NCBI GenBank assembly: GCA_018857735.1
Contig: JABMCL010000188.1
Location: forward strand, 2,269,501 to 2,333,500
DNA: 64,000 nt
Direction of reading: 5' to 3'
Origin: Alviniconcha marisindica
Taxonomy: Eukaryota > Mollusca > Gastropoda > Provannidae
Position 1 is the first letter of the stretch, and the number at the start of each line of letters is the position of its first letter. Under the pieces are notes generated by a model. It worked only from the letters and a program-made list of their open reading frames with translations. It did not search any database and was not told where the DNA came from. Below are positions 25,563 through 39,629 of the stretch, piece after piece. Both the position numbers and the translations under genes were made by a program.

Positions 25563-28500
25563 ACAGCTGTTCAAATTCACAATTACAAAAATCCACAATA
25601 CCATGTGAAGGGCAATTTCTATTTGATTGTGTGATCACCTTATGTAACATGGAACTTCTGTTCTAATGTGTGTGATCACTCTATGTGAGGTGGAACTTCT
25701 GTTCTAATGTGTGTGATCTCACCTTATGTGAAAGAGAACTTCTGTTCTAATGTGTGTGATCACTTTATGTGAAAGAGAACTTCTATTTTAATTTGTGTGA
25801 TCACTTTAAGTGTAGGGGAATTTCTATTCTAATGAGTGTGACCACTTTATATGAGGTAGAGCTTCTATTCTAATTTGTGTGATCACTTTAAGTGAAGGGG
25901 AATTTCTATTCTAATGAGTGTGACCATTTTATATGAGGTAGAGCTTCTATTCTAATTTGTGTGATCACTTTAAGTGAAGGGGAATTTCTATTCTAATGAG
26001 TGTGACCACTTTATATGAGGTAGAGCTTCTATTCTAATTTGTGTGATCACTTTAAGTGAAGGGGAATTTCTATTCTAATGAGTGTGACCACTTTATATGA
26101 GGTAGAGCTTCTATTCTAATTTGTGTGATCACTTTAAGTGAAGGGGAATTCTATTCTAATGAGTGTGACCACTTTATATGAGGTAGAGCTTCTATTCTAA
26201 TTTGTGTGATCACTTTAAGTGAAGGGAAACTTTATTCTAAGAGTGTGACCACTTTATATGAGGTAGGAGCTTCTATTCTAATTTGTGTGATCACTTTAAG
26301 TGAAGGGAACTTCTATTCTAAACGTGTGTCATTTATATGAGGCAGAGCTTCTATTCTAATTTGTGTGATCACTTTACATGAAGGGACTTATTCCTACAAT
26401 GATACACAGGGGAACTACATCTAGATGTTTTTATCACTTTACTCTAGGAGACATTGACCAGGCTTTTTGTCCTGACCTGTAACATCTGGAACACATCAGT
26501 GTTTTTTCCTTCTCTGTGATATCTGGTTTAGATCAGTGCTTTTTGTCCTGACCTGTAACATCTGGAACACATCAGTGCTTTTTGTCCTTCTCTGTGATAT
26601 CTGGTTTAGATCAGTGCTTTTTGTCCTTCTCTGTGATATCTGGTTTAGATCAGTGCTTTTTGTCCTTCTCTGTGATATCTGGTTTAGATCAGTGCTTTTT
26701 GTCCTTCTCTGTGATATCTGGTTTAGATCAGTGCTTCTTGTCCTTCTCTGTGATATCTGGATTTAAGATCAGTACTTTTTGTCCTTCTCTGTGATATCTG
26801 GTTTAGATCAGTGCTTCTTGTCCATTTCTGTGATATCTGGTTTAAATCAGTACTTTTTGTCCTTCTCTGTGATATCTGGTTTAGATCAGTGCTTTTTGTC
26901 CTTCTCTGTGATATCTGGTTTAGATCAGTAGCTTTTGTCCTTCTCTGTGATATCTGGTTTAGATCAGTGCTTTTGTCCTTCTCTGTGATATCTGGTTTAG
27001 ATCAGTAAGTTTTGTCCTTTTCTGTGATATCTGGTTTAGATCAGTATTTTGTCCTTCTCTGTGATATCTGGTTTAGATCAGGATTGTCTTTCTCTGTGAT
27101 ATCTGGTTTAGATCAGGAAGTTTTGTCCTTCTCTGTGATATCTGGTTTAGATCAGATTTTGTCCTTTCTCTGTGATATCTGGTTTAGATCAGTGCTTTTG
27201 TCCTTCTCTGTGATATCTGGTTTAGATCAGGAAGTTGTCTTTCTCTGTGATATCTGGTTTAGATCAGGAAGTTGTCTTTCTCTGTGATATCTGGTTTAGA
27301 TCAGGAAGTTGTCTTTCTCTGTGATATCTGGTTTAGATCAGAAGTTGTCTTTCTCTGTGATATCTGGTTTAGATCAGAAAGTTTTGTCCTTCTTTGATAC
27401 AGCTTCTGTACATCAAAGCTCGTTGTCATTATCTATGATAGCAAATAGTCTCTCGGGATTAGACCAATGCTTTTTGTCTGTCTGTGTGGCACTAGATGCT
27501 CTGTCTGGTTTACACCAGTGCATTTTGTCCTCTGCAGCACTAGACGTTCCATCTGGTTTTTTAGACTACAAGACAAAGTACAGCACATGCACAGCATCAG
27601 TCAAAACACTCACGAAGTGGAAAGAGCATGTTGTTGAAATTCCTTCAGCTCTGTCACCCGCTTGTTATGTCCATGTTGACTGCAACAAACCCAACGGTAA
27701 ACTGGAGTAAACAAACCCAACAGTAAACTGGAGTAAACCAACCCAACATTAAACTGGCGTAAACAAACCCAACAGTAAACTAGAGTAAACAAACCCAACA
27801 GTAAACTGGAGTAAACAAACCCAACATTAAACTGGAGTAAACTAACCCAACAGTAAACTGGAGTAAACTAACCCTACAGTAAACTGGGGTAAATAAACCC
27901 AACAGTAAACTGGAGTAAACCAACCCAACAGTAAAACAAAGACAATATTAAACCTGGAGTAAACAAAGACAACATTAAACTGGAGTAAACAAAGACAGCA
28001 TTAAATTGGAGCAGTCTTGACTGCAGCAAAGCCAGCATTAAATTGGGGTAGCATTAACAATCCAGCCATGTCAAAGCGCAATGTGGTGAGCACCCTGTGG
28101 CACGTCAGTGCCCAATATGAAGGGGGCAAAATGTCACGACTATGACACAAAGGAAAAGCTGCAAGATGACCCTGCTCACTGACAATGACAGTCCCTCAGT
28201 GACATGCACAACAAACCACAAACAATCCTGTTTGCATTTCAAACAAGAGCCATGTTATATGGAAGTAAAATGTATTAAATCTTTTCATTTCACCTCGAAA
28301 CCATGACATGAAACAACACAAACACTCAACAAAACAGAACACAAGCAAATCTCACGCGACAGAATCCATCTCACAGAAACCAGATTGTGAAAGGTCTTTT
28401 AGGCTGTTTTTGCCATGCATACTGATCTGATGAACTTGATGAACATCCCCAGCAAGTACCTGCGCAGACTCTCAAAGAAGGTCGTGGCGTAGGAGTGTAT

Positions 28501-31500
28501 GTGCAGAACTTCATCCCGACACAGCTGCAGGATGTAGCCAGACTCCAGCGATGCCTTCCACAGCGCCAGCATGTTGGGGTCCGTCAGACCCTGGTGGCAC
28601 AGCATCCCTCCAACTGCAACGCAAAAGTGTCATTTAATAATAATAATACAGTGGCAGACTATACAGCGACAGTCTGTACAGTAACAAACTATACACAGTG
28701 ATAGACAACACTGTGAGGGACTATGTTGAGATGGTCTATACAGTGACAGACCATACCAGTGAGGGACTATGTAGTGACAGTCTATACACTGACAGACTAA
28801 GACTATGCAGTGATAGTCTATACAGTGACAGGCTATACAGTGAAGGACTATGTAGAGATGGTCTATACACTGACAGACTACACCAGTGAGGGACTATGTA
28901 GTGACAGTCTGTACACTGACAGACTAAGACTATGTAGTCATAGTCTGTGCAGTGACAGACTACACAGTGAAGGACTATGCAATGATATAAACAATGACAG
29001 ACTGCAGTGACAGATGTACAAAATAATGACAGACTGCACAGTGACAGGTGTACTAAACAATGACAGCCTGCACAGTGACAGATGTACTAAACAATGACAG
29101 ACTGCAGAGTGACAGATGTACTAAATAATGACAGACTGCAGAGTGGCAGGTGTACTAAACAATGGCAGACTGCACAGTGACAGATGTACTAAACAATGAC
29201 AGACTGCAGAGTGACAGGTGTACTAAACAATGGCAGACTGCACACTGACAGGTGTACTAAACAATGACAGCCTGCACAGTGACATATGTACTAAATAATG
29301 ACAGACTGCAGACTGACAGGTGTACTAAACAATGGCAGACTGCACAGTGACAGATGTACTAAACAATGACAGACTGTGTCGTGACAGATGTACTAAACAA
29401 TGACAGACCCTGGTGTGCAGATGTACTGAACAATGACAGACTGTGCAGTGACAAATGTACTAAATGATGACAGACTGCACAGTGACAGTCCATAGAGTGA
29501 CATTCTTTACAATTACAACTCCGAACTGCACTAGACAGTGACAGTGACAGACTGTTCCAAACTAAGACAGTCATTACAATCAATTACATAGTATACAGCG
29601 ACAGACTGTTCCAAACAAAGACAAACACTACAATCAATTACACAGTACACAGCGACAGACTGTTCCAAACAAAGACAGACACTACAATCAATTACACAGT
29701 ATACAGTGACAGACTGTTCCAAACAAAGATAGACACTACAATCAATTACACAGAATACAGTGACAGACACTACAATCAATTACACAGTATACAGTTACAG
29801 ACTGTTCCAAAGACAGTCACTACAATCAATTACACAGTATACAGCGACAGACTGTTCCAAACAAAGACAGACACTACAATCAATTACACAGTATACAGTT
29901 ACAGACTGTTCCAAAGACAGTCACTACAATCAATTACACAGTATACAGCGACAGACTGATCCAAACAAAGACAGTTACTACAGTCAATTACATAGTATAT
30001 AGCGACAGACTGTTCCAAACAAAGACAGTCAATACAATCAATTACATTGTATACAGCGACAGACTGTTCCAAACAAACACAGTTACTACAGTCAATTACT
30101 TAGTATATAGCGACACACTGTTCCAAACAAAGACAGTCACTACAATCAGTTACAGAGTATACAGCAACAGACTGTTCCAAACAAAGACAGTTACTACAGT
30201 CAATTACATAGTATATAGTGACAGACTGTTCAAACAGATAGACATTACAATCAATGACACAGTATACAGTGACAGACTGTTCCAAACAAAGACAGACACT
30301 ACAATCAATTACACAGTATACAGCAACAGACTGTTCCAAACAAAGACAGACACTACAATCAATTACACAGTATACAGTTACAGACTGTTCCAAAGACAGT
30401 CACTACAATCAATTACACAGTATACAGTGACAGACTGATCCAAACAAAGACAGGAACTACAGTCAATTACATAGTATATAGCGACAGACTGTTCCAAACA
30501 AAGACAGTCACTACAATCAGTTACAGAGTATACAGCGACAGACTGTTCCAAACAAAGACAGTCACTACAATCAATTACATAGTAAAATTAGTATACAGTG
30601 ACAGACTGTTCCAAACAAAGACAGTCACTACAATCAATTACATAGTAAAATTAGTATACAGTGACAGACTGTTCCAAACAAAGACAGTCACTACAATTAC
30701 AGAGTATACAGCGACAGACTCAGTGCCTTGAAAGCATAAACACAACCGATACAATCTGCACATTCTTGCAGGATACAATCTGATGTATCACAATGAAAAA
30801 AGACAGTGATGAACTAAACAGTTAACGGCCATACATTACTTACAGCAACAAACAAATCAGCGATCAACTTATCACTAAAGTCAACTGTGACAGACCAAGA
30901 CAAAACAATAACTGAGCCCAGAAGCCTACTTACAGATGATCCATCTCTCCATTGTGTTCATGGACAGGTATTCACACTGAATCTGTCGACAGAAAACTAT
31001 CAACATGCAGCGAGTTCAGAACAAATGTCTGCATCTTTCTGCCCATCTGTTTGAGCTGAAACAAAGCACTAACTCATGAAAAAATTCAAATCAAAAGAGC
31101 GAGTTCAGAACAAATGTCTGCATCTTTCTGCCCATCTGTTTGAGCTGAAACAAAGCACTAACTCATGAAAAATTCAAATCAAAAGAGCTCCATTATCTTC
31201 CAGCTTTCACCAGCGTGGTCAGGGAGGAGGTGGGGTTGGCAGGTGGAGGGGACAGCAGCTCTGCGCGTGCGTGTGTCTCTCTTTCTCAGTTCAAGCAGTC
31301 TGTTCACATCTAATGACAATAATTACAACGGCAGTCGTTTCTACAGCGCAGCATCTCACCGACAAGGGTGAGCACACCGTATTTTACAGGACCATGGTGA
31401 GCGCATCATGTTTTACACAACCATGCCCAACATACAAAATAATATTCATAAAACCTCAAAAATAATATATATACTCCTATTGAGAATTCAGAGAGATTCA

Positions 31501-32094
31501 TATCTCTCTCTGCCTGTTGTTGTTGTTGTTGTTGTTACTTATTCATGACTTTGAAGGCTCGTTGCGTGGGTATATGGTGTAATACACACCAATTTAGTTG
31601 TGGGTATGCTGCAAAATACTGAAGACTTCAGTGGCAATGGTAGACACAGTTTAATACTGACCACTACCATGACAGGTATACTGTTTAATACTGACCACCA
31701 CCATGACAGGTACACTGTTTAATACTGACCACTTCAGTGGTGGGTACGCTGGACATTTTGGTGGGCTCGGCCAGAACACTAAGCACTTGCATCTGACGCA
31801 GCTGGTCAGCGGTGCGGTTGTGTTCCGGGTAGATCTGGGTCAGTGACAGCAACGCTGGGATCAGGATCTGAAAAACAACAACACCCCAACCAATCCCCTG
31901 ATGGCCACAGTCTGATTCACAATTCTAGATCTTTACTGTCCTCATGGATTTAATTCTGAAGAGCATGTTAGAGTCAGTCAGTATCTGGATTTTTACATCC
32001 TGTCAACCACACAGGGTCACCTCACGTTGAGCAAACACTGCCATATATCAATACACTACAACAACTCTTCTCATGTCTAGAACTAAACTCAGGT

Positions 32095-32132
<38 letters not shown>

Positions 32133-32374
32133 TGTGTGCATTGTGAGTGTGTGGTGTGTGCATGTGTATGTGGGTAGGGTGGGGTGTTGTGTTCATGTGA
32201 TGTGTGTGTGTGTGTGTGTGTGTGGGGGGGGGGTGTGGGTGTGGGGTGGGAGGGGTTGTGTGTGCTGTGGGTGGGGGGTGATTGTGGTGTGTTGGGGGGG
32301 GAGGTGGAGGGGTGCATATGTGTGTGTGTGGTGTGGTGTGTGGGTGTGGTGGTGTTGTATGTGATCGTATGATG

Positions 32375-32405
<31 letters not shown>

Positions 32406-34896
32406 GTGTGCATGGTGCATGTGCATGGTGTGCATGCATGCGTGTGTGTGTGTGTGTGTGTGCTGGTGTGTGTGGTGGTGCTGTGTGTCTGTGTGTGTGC
32501 ATGCATGCGTGTGTGTGTGTGCGTGTGCGTGTGCGTGTGTGTGTGTGTGTGAGTGTGTGTGTGTGCGCACAAGCATGGACAAGGGACAAGAGCACTGACA
32601 TCACACTTACCCGAGAGTGTGGGACAAACTCCTCTGCCAGTTTCTTCATGGGTGGATCATAGTCAAGGAACATCTGTCCTAGGCGTGGGAAGACTTGGTC
32701 CCTGCACACACAGTACGCACTCAAAGCATGAACATCAACACCACGCAGAGCATGCCACAGCAGGTGTTGCATCCATCACAAAATAACAGCACTGACCGTA
32801 AACAACCACACAATCATGCAGGATGCGGTTTGCTTCTCAGAAGATCTAAGTGCTGAGAAGCTTCAGACACTACCAGTGGGCACAAAGCCAAGGACATCAC
32901 ACCATCAATCACCTGGAGGAGAGAGGTGTGGAAAGAGGAAGCACTAGTCGATCTTCCTTGAAAGGATGAGAGAGGGCCATCGTCAGTCAGACGAACATTG
33001 GAACTGTTTCAAAGGCAACGTTGGGGAAACTTCTGAGAGACGGGGTGGAGCGCATATGGGTTTTTTGGAGTGCATAGATACCATCTTGAACTGAACTGAA
33101 GTGACTGCAGAATGCACAGCAGTTTTTAGCAGTCGCAACATGCTGCAGGACAGTCAACCCCTGCATCAGCAACACACTATGGTACAGTTAACCTGAAAAA
33201 ACTCTACAGTACCATCAACATGCAAGAGAACCATCAACCAGAAACATACTACCAAACCAACTTCCAACCCAATCAACATGCCATAATGTTCAGCCAACAG
33301 CGTCAGCATGCCAAAATGTTAAGTCAACACCATCAACATGCCAAAATGTGCAGCTAACATCAATATATCATAATCGTGTTTAGCCACACCACCAACATGC
33401 CATAATATTCTGTGAACACCATCAAAATACCATAATGTTTAGCCAACACCATCACTGTGCCACAATGTTTAGCCAACACTGTCATTGTGCCATAATGTTT
33501 AGCCAACACTGTAACTGTGCCATAATGTTTAGCCAACACCATGAACACTCCATAATCATGCTTAGCCAACACCATCAACATGCCCAAATGTTCAGCCAAC
33601 ACCATCAGCCTGCCATAATTATGTTTAGTCAAAAACATCAGCATGCCATGTTTAATCAACACCATCAACATGCCACAATGTTTAGTCAACACCATCAACA
33701 TGCCATAATGTTCAGTCAGCACCATCAACATGCCATCATGTTCAGTCAACACCATCAACATGCCATCATGTTCAGTCAACAGCATCAGCATACCATAATG
33801 TTTGACCAACACCATCAACATGTCATAACGTTTGACCAACAACACCAACATGCCATAATGTTCAGTCAACACCATCAGCATGCCATAATGTTTAGACAAC
33901 ACCATCAACATGTCACAAATGTTTAGTCAACACCACCAACATGCCATAATGTTTAGTCAACACCATCAGCATGCCTTAATGTTTGACCAGCACCATCAGC
34001 ATGCCATAATGTTTGACCAGCACCATCAGCATGCCATAATGTTTGACCAACACCATCAGCATGCCATAATGTTTGACCAACACCATCAACATGCCATAAT
34101 GTTTAGTCAACACCATCAGCATGCCTTAATGTTTGACCAGCACCATCAGCATGCCATAATGTTTGACCAACACCATCAACATGCCATAATGTTTAGTCAA
34201 CACCATCAGCATGCCTTAATGTTTGACCAGCACCATCAGCATGCCATAATGTTTGACCAACACCATCAACATGCCATAATGTTTAGTCAACACCATCAGC
34301 ATGCCTTAATGTTTGACCAGCACCATCAGCATGCCATAATGTTTGACCAACACCATCAACATGCCATAATGTTCAGTCAACACCATCAGCATGCCTTAAT
34401 GTTTGACCAGCACCATCAGCATGCCATACTGTTTGACCAACACAATCAACATGCCATAATGTTCAGTCAACACCATCAGCATGCCTTAAAAGTTTGACCA
34501 GCACCATCAGCATGCCATACTGTTTGACCAACACCATCAGCTTGCCATAATGTTTGACCAACACCATCAACATGCCATAATGTTCAGTCAACAGCTCTCA
34601 CCCTTTCCCCTGCAGGAACTCATGGGCCACATTGAAGAGGGCAATGACAGCCTTGCGGTCCTCCACCTTGCTGACCAGGATCATGATGGACACGTAGGTA
34701 GCCACCAGCTCCAGGTACATCTTCGTCAGGTCAAAGTTCAGGCGCTACACAAAACCACAGCCACGTTAGAGAAAATGCACGTTTTCTTACATTCTGCTTC
34801 CACTGAGAATTCTCATTCGTTCCACAGGGAGTCACGGTCCTCTCCTTCAGATGGTATGAACAATTATTTGCATACTCTGTGTGGGTGTGTGAATAC

Positions 34897-34960
<64 letters not shown>

Positions 34961-36011
34961 ATGTGTGTGTGCATGTGTGTGTGTGTGTGTGTGCATGCGC
35001 ACGTATGTGTCTGTGCATGCATGTGTGCATGTAATACCATTCAACACTAAAATTAGTATAACTATATGACTGTACTTCTCATTACACGCTAATACACTGA
35101 TTCTTTACTGTTTCAAATAAACTAACACACTGACTCTGTCTTCACCAGCAGACTAAATAAAGCTTCCAGTTTCTGTGTAATCCCTATGCAATGTCTAATG
35201 AGGCCTAGAGACTTTGCATGAAACATTTTTGTTCTGCATCTCAGTTTTAAACACAAGGCAGGAACAAAAGACTCAGCAGAGTGTTACCTCACCGATAACA
35301 AATTTAAAATGTCAAACTTACACTACCTCACGGATAACAAATTGATAACGTCAAACTTACATGACCTCACTGATAACAAATTCATAATGCCAAACTTACA
35401 TGACCTCAGAGATAACAAATTCATACGTTAAACCGACATTACCTCACTGATAACAAATTTATAACGCCAAACATACATGACCCCCCTGATAACAAATTCA
35501 AAACGTCAAACTTACAATGTCCAGAAAAGCTTGGCAGGCATCAATGGTTGTCAGCAGATCAACCACATGATCCTGAAAAATCAGTCAAATCACTAAAACT
35601 GTAAAGTCTAAAAATCATGATAATAATCATCTCATAATTGATTTTTTTTTTAAAATGCAGATTTCTAGCACACACTGATAAACACACAGTACTGTGAAAG
35701 ACACACTGTGGGTCTGACTCCATATCCAGTCTGTTGTCAACAGTGTGGCTGGCAAAAACCATTCAATAGCTGGAAATGTAAATATTGCAATAGTGCTCAC
35801 TGAATAACTACTTTATCAGAGCTCAGGAGCTGTGTGAAAGTTCAGGTGGCCATCCTGAGCTTTCTGTCCTAACGAGCCTTGTGGTTTCCGCGGACGTAAA
35901 GCAATATCGAACCATGCTCACACATTGGTCTCAGCTTGTCCCTAATATGTCAACTAACATCCGAAGACATTAAGCAACACAACAGCAACTACTTTATAAA
36001 TGGATACACCA

Positions 36012-36042
<31 letters not shown>

Positions 36043-39000
36043 GATATAGAGAGAGAGAGGGAGAGAGAGAGAGAGGATAAAACACATACATAATGTACAC
36101 ATTGAAACTATCTCTCTGAGTCTCCCTCTCTCATCCTTTCTCTCTCACATGTACACAACATCTGACAGAGTAAAACTTGTGGTGCCCAATTCTTGATTAG
36201 TTTGTAACAAAGTTCGGTCAGTCTTCTTCCGCTTGGAGTTACTCACAATTGTTATTTTTCATCAATGTGCTACTGTTATGTGTTATTTCCTGTGTGTTTC
36301 CATGCCACTGGCCATTAGGCCTTCTCTTATATATACTGCACACAGGATCTCTAATTTGTGCAATGACATTAGTGCATGCTGTGCACACAAATGCCAGACA
36401 AGCACTGGTGAATCTGCACAAGTGTTGACTCAGAAGAACTGAAAAATAGCCCCTCACACTGTGTCTACCAGAAGTCATACCCAGGTGGCTGCTTGCACTG
36501 GATCACCAACACAGCACGCTAAACCACTGAGCTACTTTCACTGGATCACCAACACAGTACACTAAACCACTGAGCTGCTTTCACTGGATCATGATCACAG
36601 CACACTAAACCACTGAGCTACTTTCACTGGATCATGAATACAGCACACTAAACCACTGAGCTACTTTCACTGGATCACCAAGCCAGTCTTTCTCTGTGTG
36701 TGTATTAATTCAGTAAGAATGCAGGCAATAGGAATAATACAAAAACATCAGTGGTTACCTTAAAATACATGATGTCCAGAAAAGTGTAGTAGTAAAGAGA
36801 TAAGGCTCTCATGATCTCATTCTTTGCGTTGTTCACGACAGACAGCTGCAAACATTCAATTTTTATGTCATCGTCATGTCAAACACTGACTTTATTATTA
36901 TCATGTCAAACATTCAATTTTTACATCATTATCATGTCAAACATTCAACAAACTGTGAAACTTTTTAATCTTTTACACATCATGTCAAAATGTGATCAGA
37001 TTAGATTCCTTGAGCAATTCCTAATTTCTAATCCACAGTATAACTGATGAGATGTAGTTGCATAATTTTCCAAACCAATAATGCAACTGACTAGGTATAA
37101 TTATAAAGGCAAGGATTCCATGTAGCTGTACACAATAGACGATTTCCGGAAATAACAGGCAAAGATAATTTGACAGTGTTTTCTTACTCCGAGAGAGTGA
37201 AGTCCCCTGAATGGAGGCGGCAGCTGAGAAGAGCCAATCTGCGACAGTTTTCGATCTTCAGGCATGGACCTATTATAACTTATATTAGACTACCAGCTGG
37301 GGGAACCTACTATCCGATCTGCATGTTCCCCGCGAGCAGTGAGTGTTTAATCAGCATTTCTGATGCTTTTTCTGCCTTTGTTTACGGGTATCCGTCATCA
37401 TGCCCACGTGCTCACTGTACCCCCAACAAAAGCGCGCCTACTCTGCGCTACACCCGCAGGCCTGGACCTATACAGGCCATGCCTGTGGGTACTTCCCGAG
37501 TGCAGTTCCTGGATTTCCAAAGATCGTCTATTAATACAATCACCTGATCCACACATCCTGGACCACTGGTGTTACTGACTGTACTGCTTGACACTTACCA
37601 AAGCAATCCAGCTACAACTAGTAATAGTATAAGCTTATGAAGTGTAACAGTAATTTGTAATATAAAGACACCTTGGCAAAAGCAGGATTTTTGCATTTTA
37701 TAATGATAATTGCTTAGCTTTATTCTGTAAAATCTGCACTAAACACATGTTCAGCATCAGAAAGACTGCACACATGTTCAGAATCAGAAAGACTGCACAC
37801 ATGTTCAGCATCAGAAAGACTGCACACATGTTCAGCATCAGAAAGACTGCACACATGTTCAGAATCAGAAAGACTGCACACATGTTCAGCATCAGAAAGA
37901 CTGCACACATGTTCAGAATCAGAAAGACTGCACACATGTTCAGAATCAGAAAGACTGTACACATGTTCAGAATCAGAAAGACTGCACACATGTTCAGCAT
38001 CAGAAAGACTGCACACATGTTCAGAATCAGAAAGACTGCACACATGTTCAGCATCAGAAAGACTGCACACATGTTCAGAATCAGAAAGACTGCACACATG
38101 TTCAGCATCAGAAAGACTGCACACATGTTCAGAATCAGAAAGACTGCACACATGTTCAGAATCAGAAAGACTGCACACATGTTCAGAATCAGAAAGACTG
38201 TAGACCTCTGTGGATAAACTGACTATACCTGGCTTGCTTTGACGTCATACTGTGGGAATTTCCTCAGCAAGGTCTTGATAGCCTGCTCCATGCCCTTGTC
38301 TGTGAGAAATGCTGGCTTGTTGTCTGAACTACCCAGCATCTGAAAACAGTATACACAGTATCCAACATCTGAAAACAGTATACATAGTATCCAACATCTG
38401 AAAACAGTATACATAGTATCCAGCATCTAAAAACAGTATACACAGCATCCAACATCTGAAAACAGTATACACAGTACCCAATATCTGAAAACAGTATACA
38501 CAGTATCCAACATCTGAAAACAGTACACACAGTATCCTGCATCTAAAAACAGTATGCACAGTATCCAACATCTCAAAACAGTACACACAGCATCCAACAT
38601 CTCAAAACAGCATACAAAGTGACAAACCATGACTCTTTTGAGTCGAGTCCTTATGATAAGATTGTCCAAAGAGACCCATCTGAATCTTGTTGTCAGAAGA
38701 ACCATCATTGTATCAACAAGCAAATAGCATGGAATTATGTAATAGAAAACCACAACACAAACATACAAGACTTGTCCACTGAGTCAGCATGGTGAGAAGT
38801 GTGTCAGTACCAAAGGGGGTTGGTGGGTGGTGGTGGTGGTGGGGGGGGAGTACTTGTGAAGTCTAACTTTTACCCAGTGTAATGTATAGTACAGAGGGCA
38901 CTGTACTTTCATTATTCTATAACTAAGTACTCATAATTCTGTAAAGTATACTAACTGCTCCTGTTGCTCAACACAACTCAGCCACCTACGACTAAGTACA

Positions 39001-39577
39001 ACTACAACAACACCAAATCATCAGAGCAATGCAACAGCCCCAATTTACACTACAGGTGTACATACTATGGGGTCATACTGAAGATTAGACAAATGCACAA
39101 AAGTGTGTTCAAGGGAAAAAAATTCCAAAAGTACTTAATTTTAAAGCAAGCATGCATGTTGTCAGTGTCCACCATCTGGACAGCACAGACATCCAATTTT
39201 TTCTCTAACTATTATGACTTTGGTCACAAATTTTGTTCAACTGACATTCTTCTTCTATGAGCAACCATAATCGACCACTTGACTGTTCCGCCTTTACACT
39301 CTGTCTCACACTTTTTTACAGGCACAACAGTCAACAGACAGCAACAACAACAAAAATCTAGTACAGTTGCAGTGTAAGCAGTGTTTCTGTACTATTATGT
39401 ATTCCAAAACTACCAAACATCACACGTGTACTACATTATTAGAATAATTTGTGATCGACTCTTTTCCTGTTGATCACCGCCGCCCTCCCACAACAGCAGA
39501 ATCTTCACTTCCATGAACTGATGAAGCTGGATGCCATACTAAAAAGAAGAAATAAAAAAGGGAAGAAGGAAGTGAAC

Positions 39578-39629
<52 letters not shown>

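Noticed and set aside
33360..34497. HHQHAIMF repeat protein
   Set aside because: Frame from the 30-bp intronic array between NCKAP1 exons 5 and 6.
37745..38205. CRISPR-like array
   Set aside because: Repeats are contiguous with no unique spacers, and the host is a eukaryote.
37720..38217. Five overlapping 150-160-codon frames on both strands
   Set aside because: By-product of a 27-bp array without stops. No promoter, family match or splice support.
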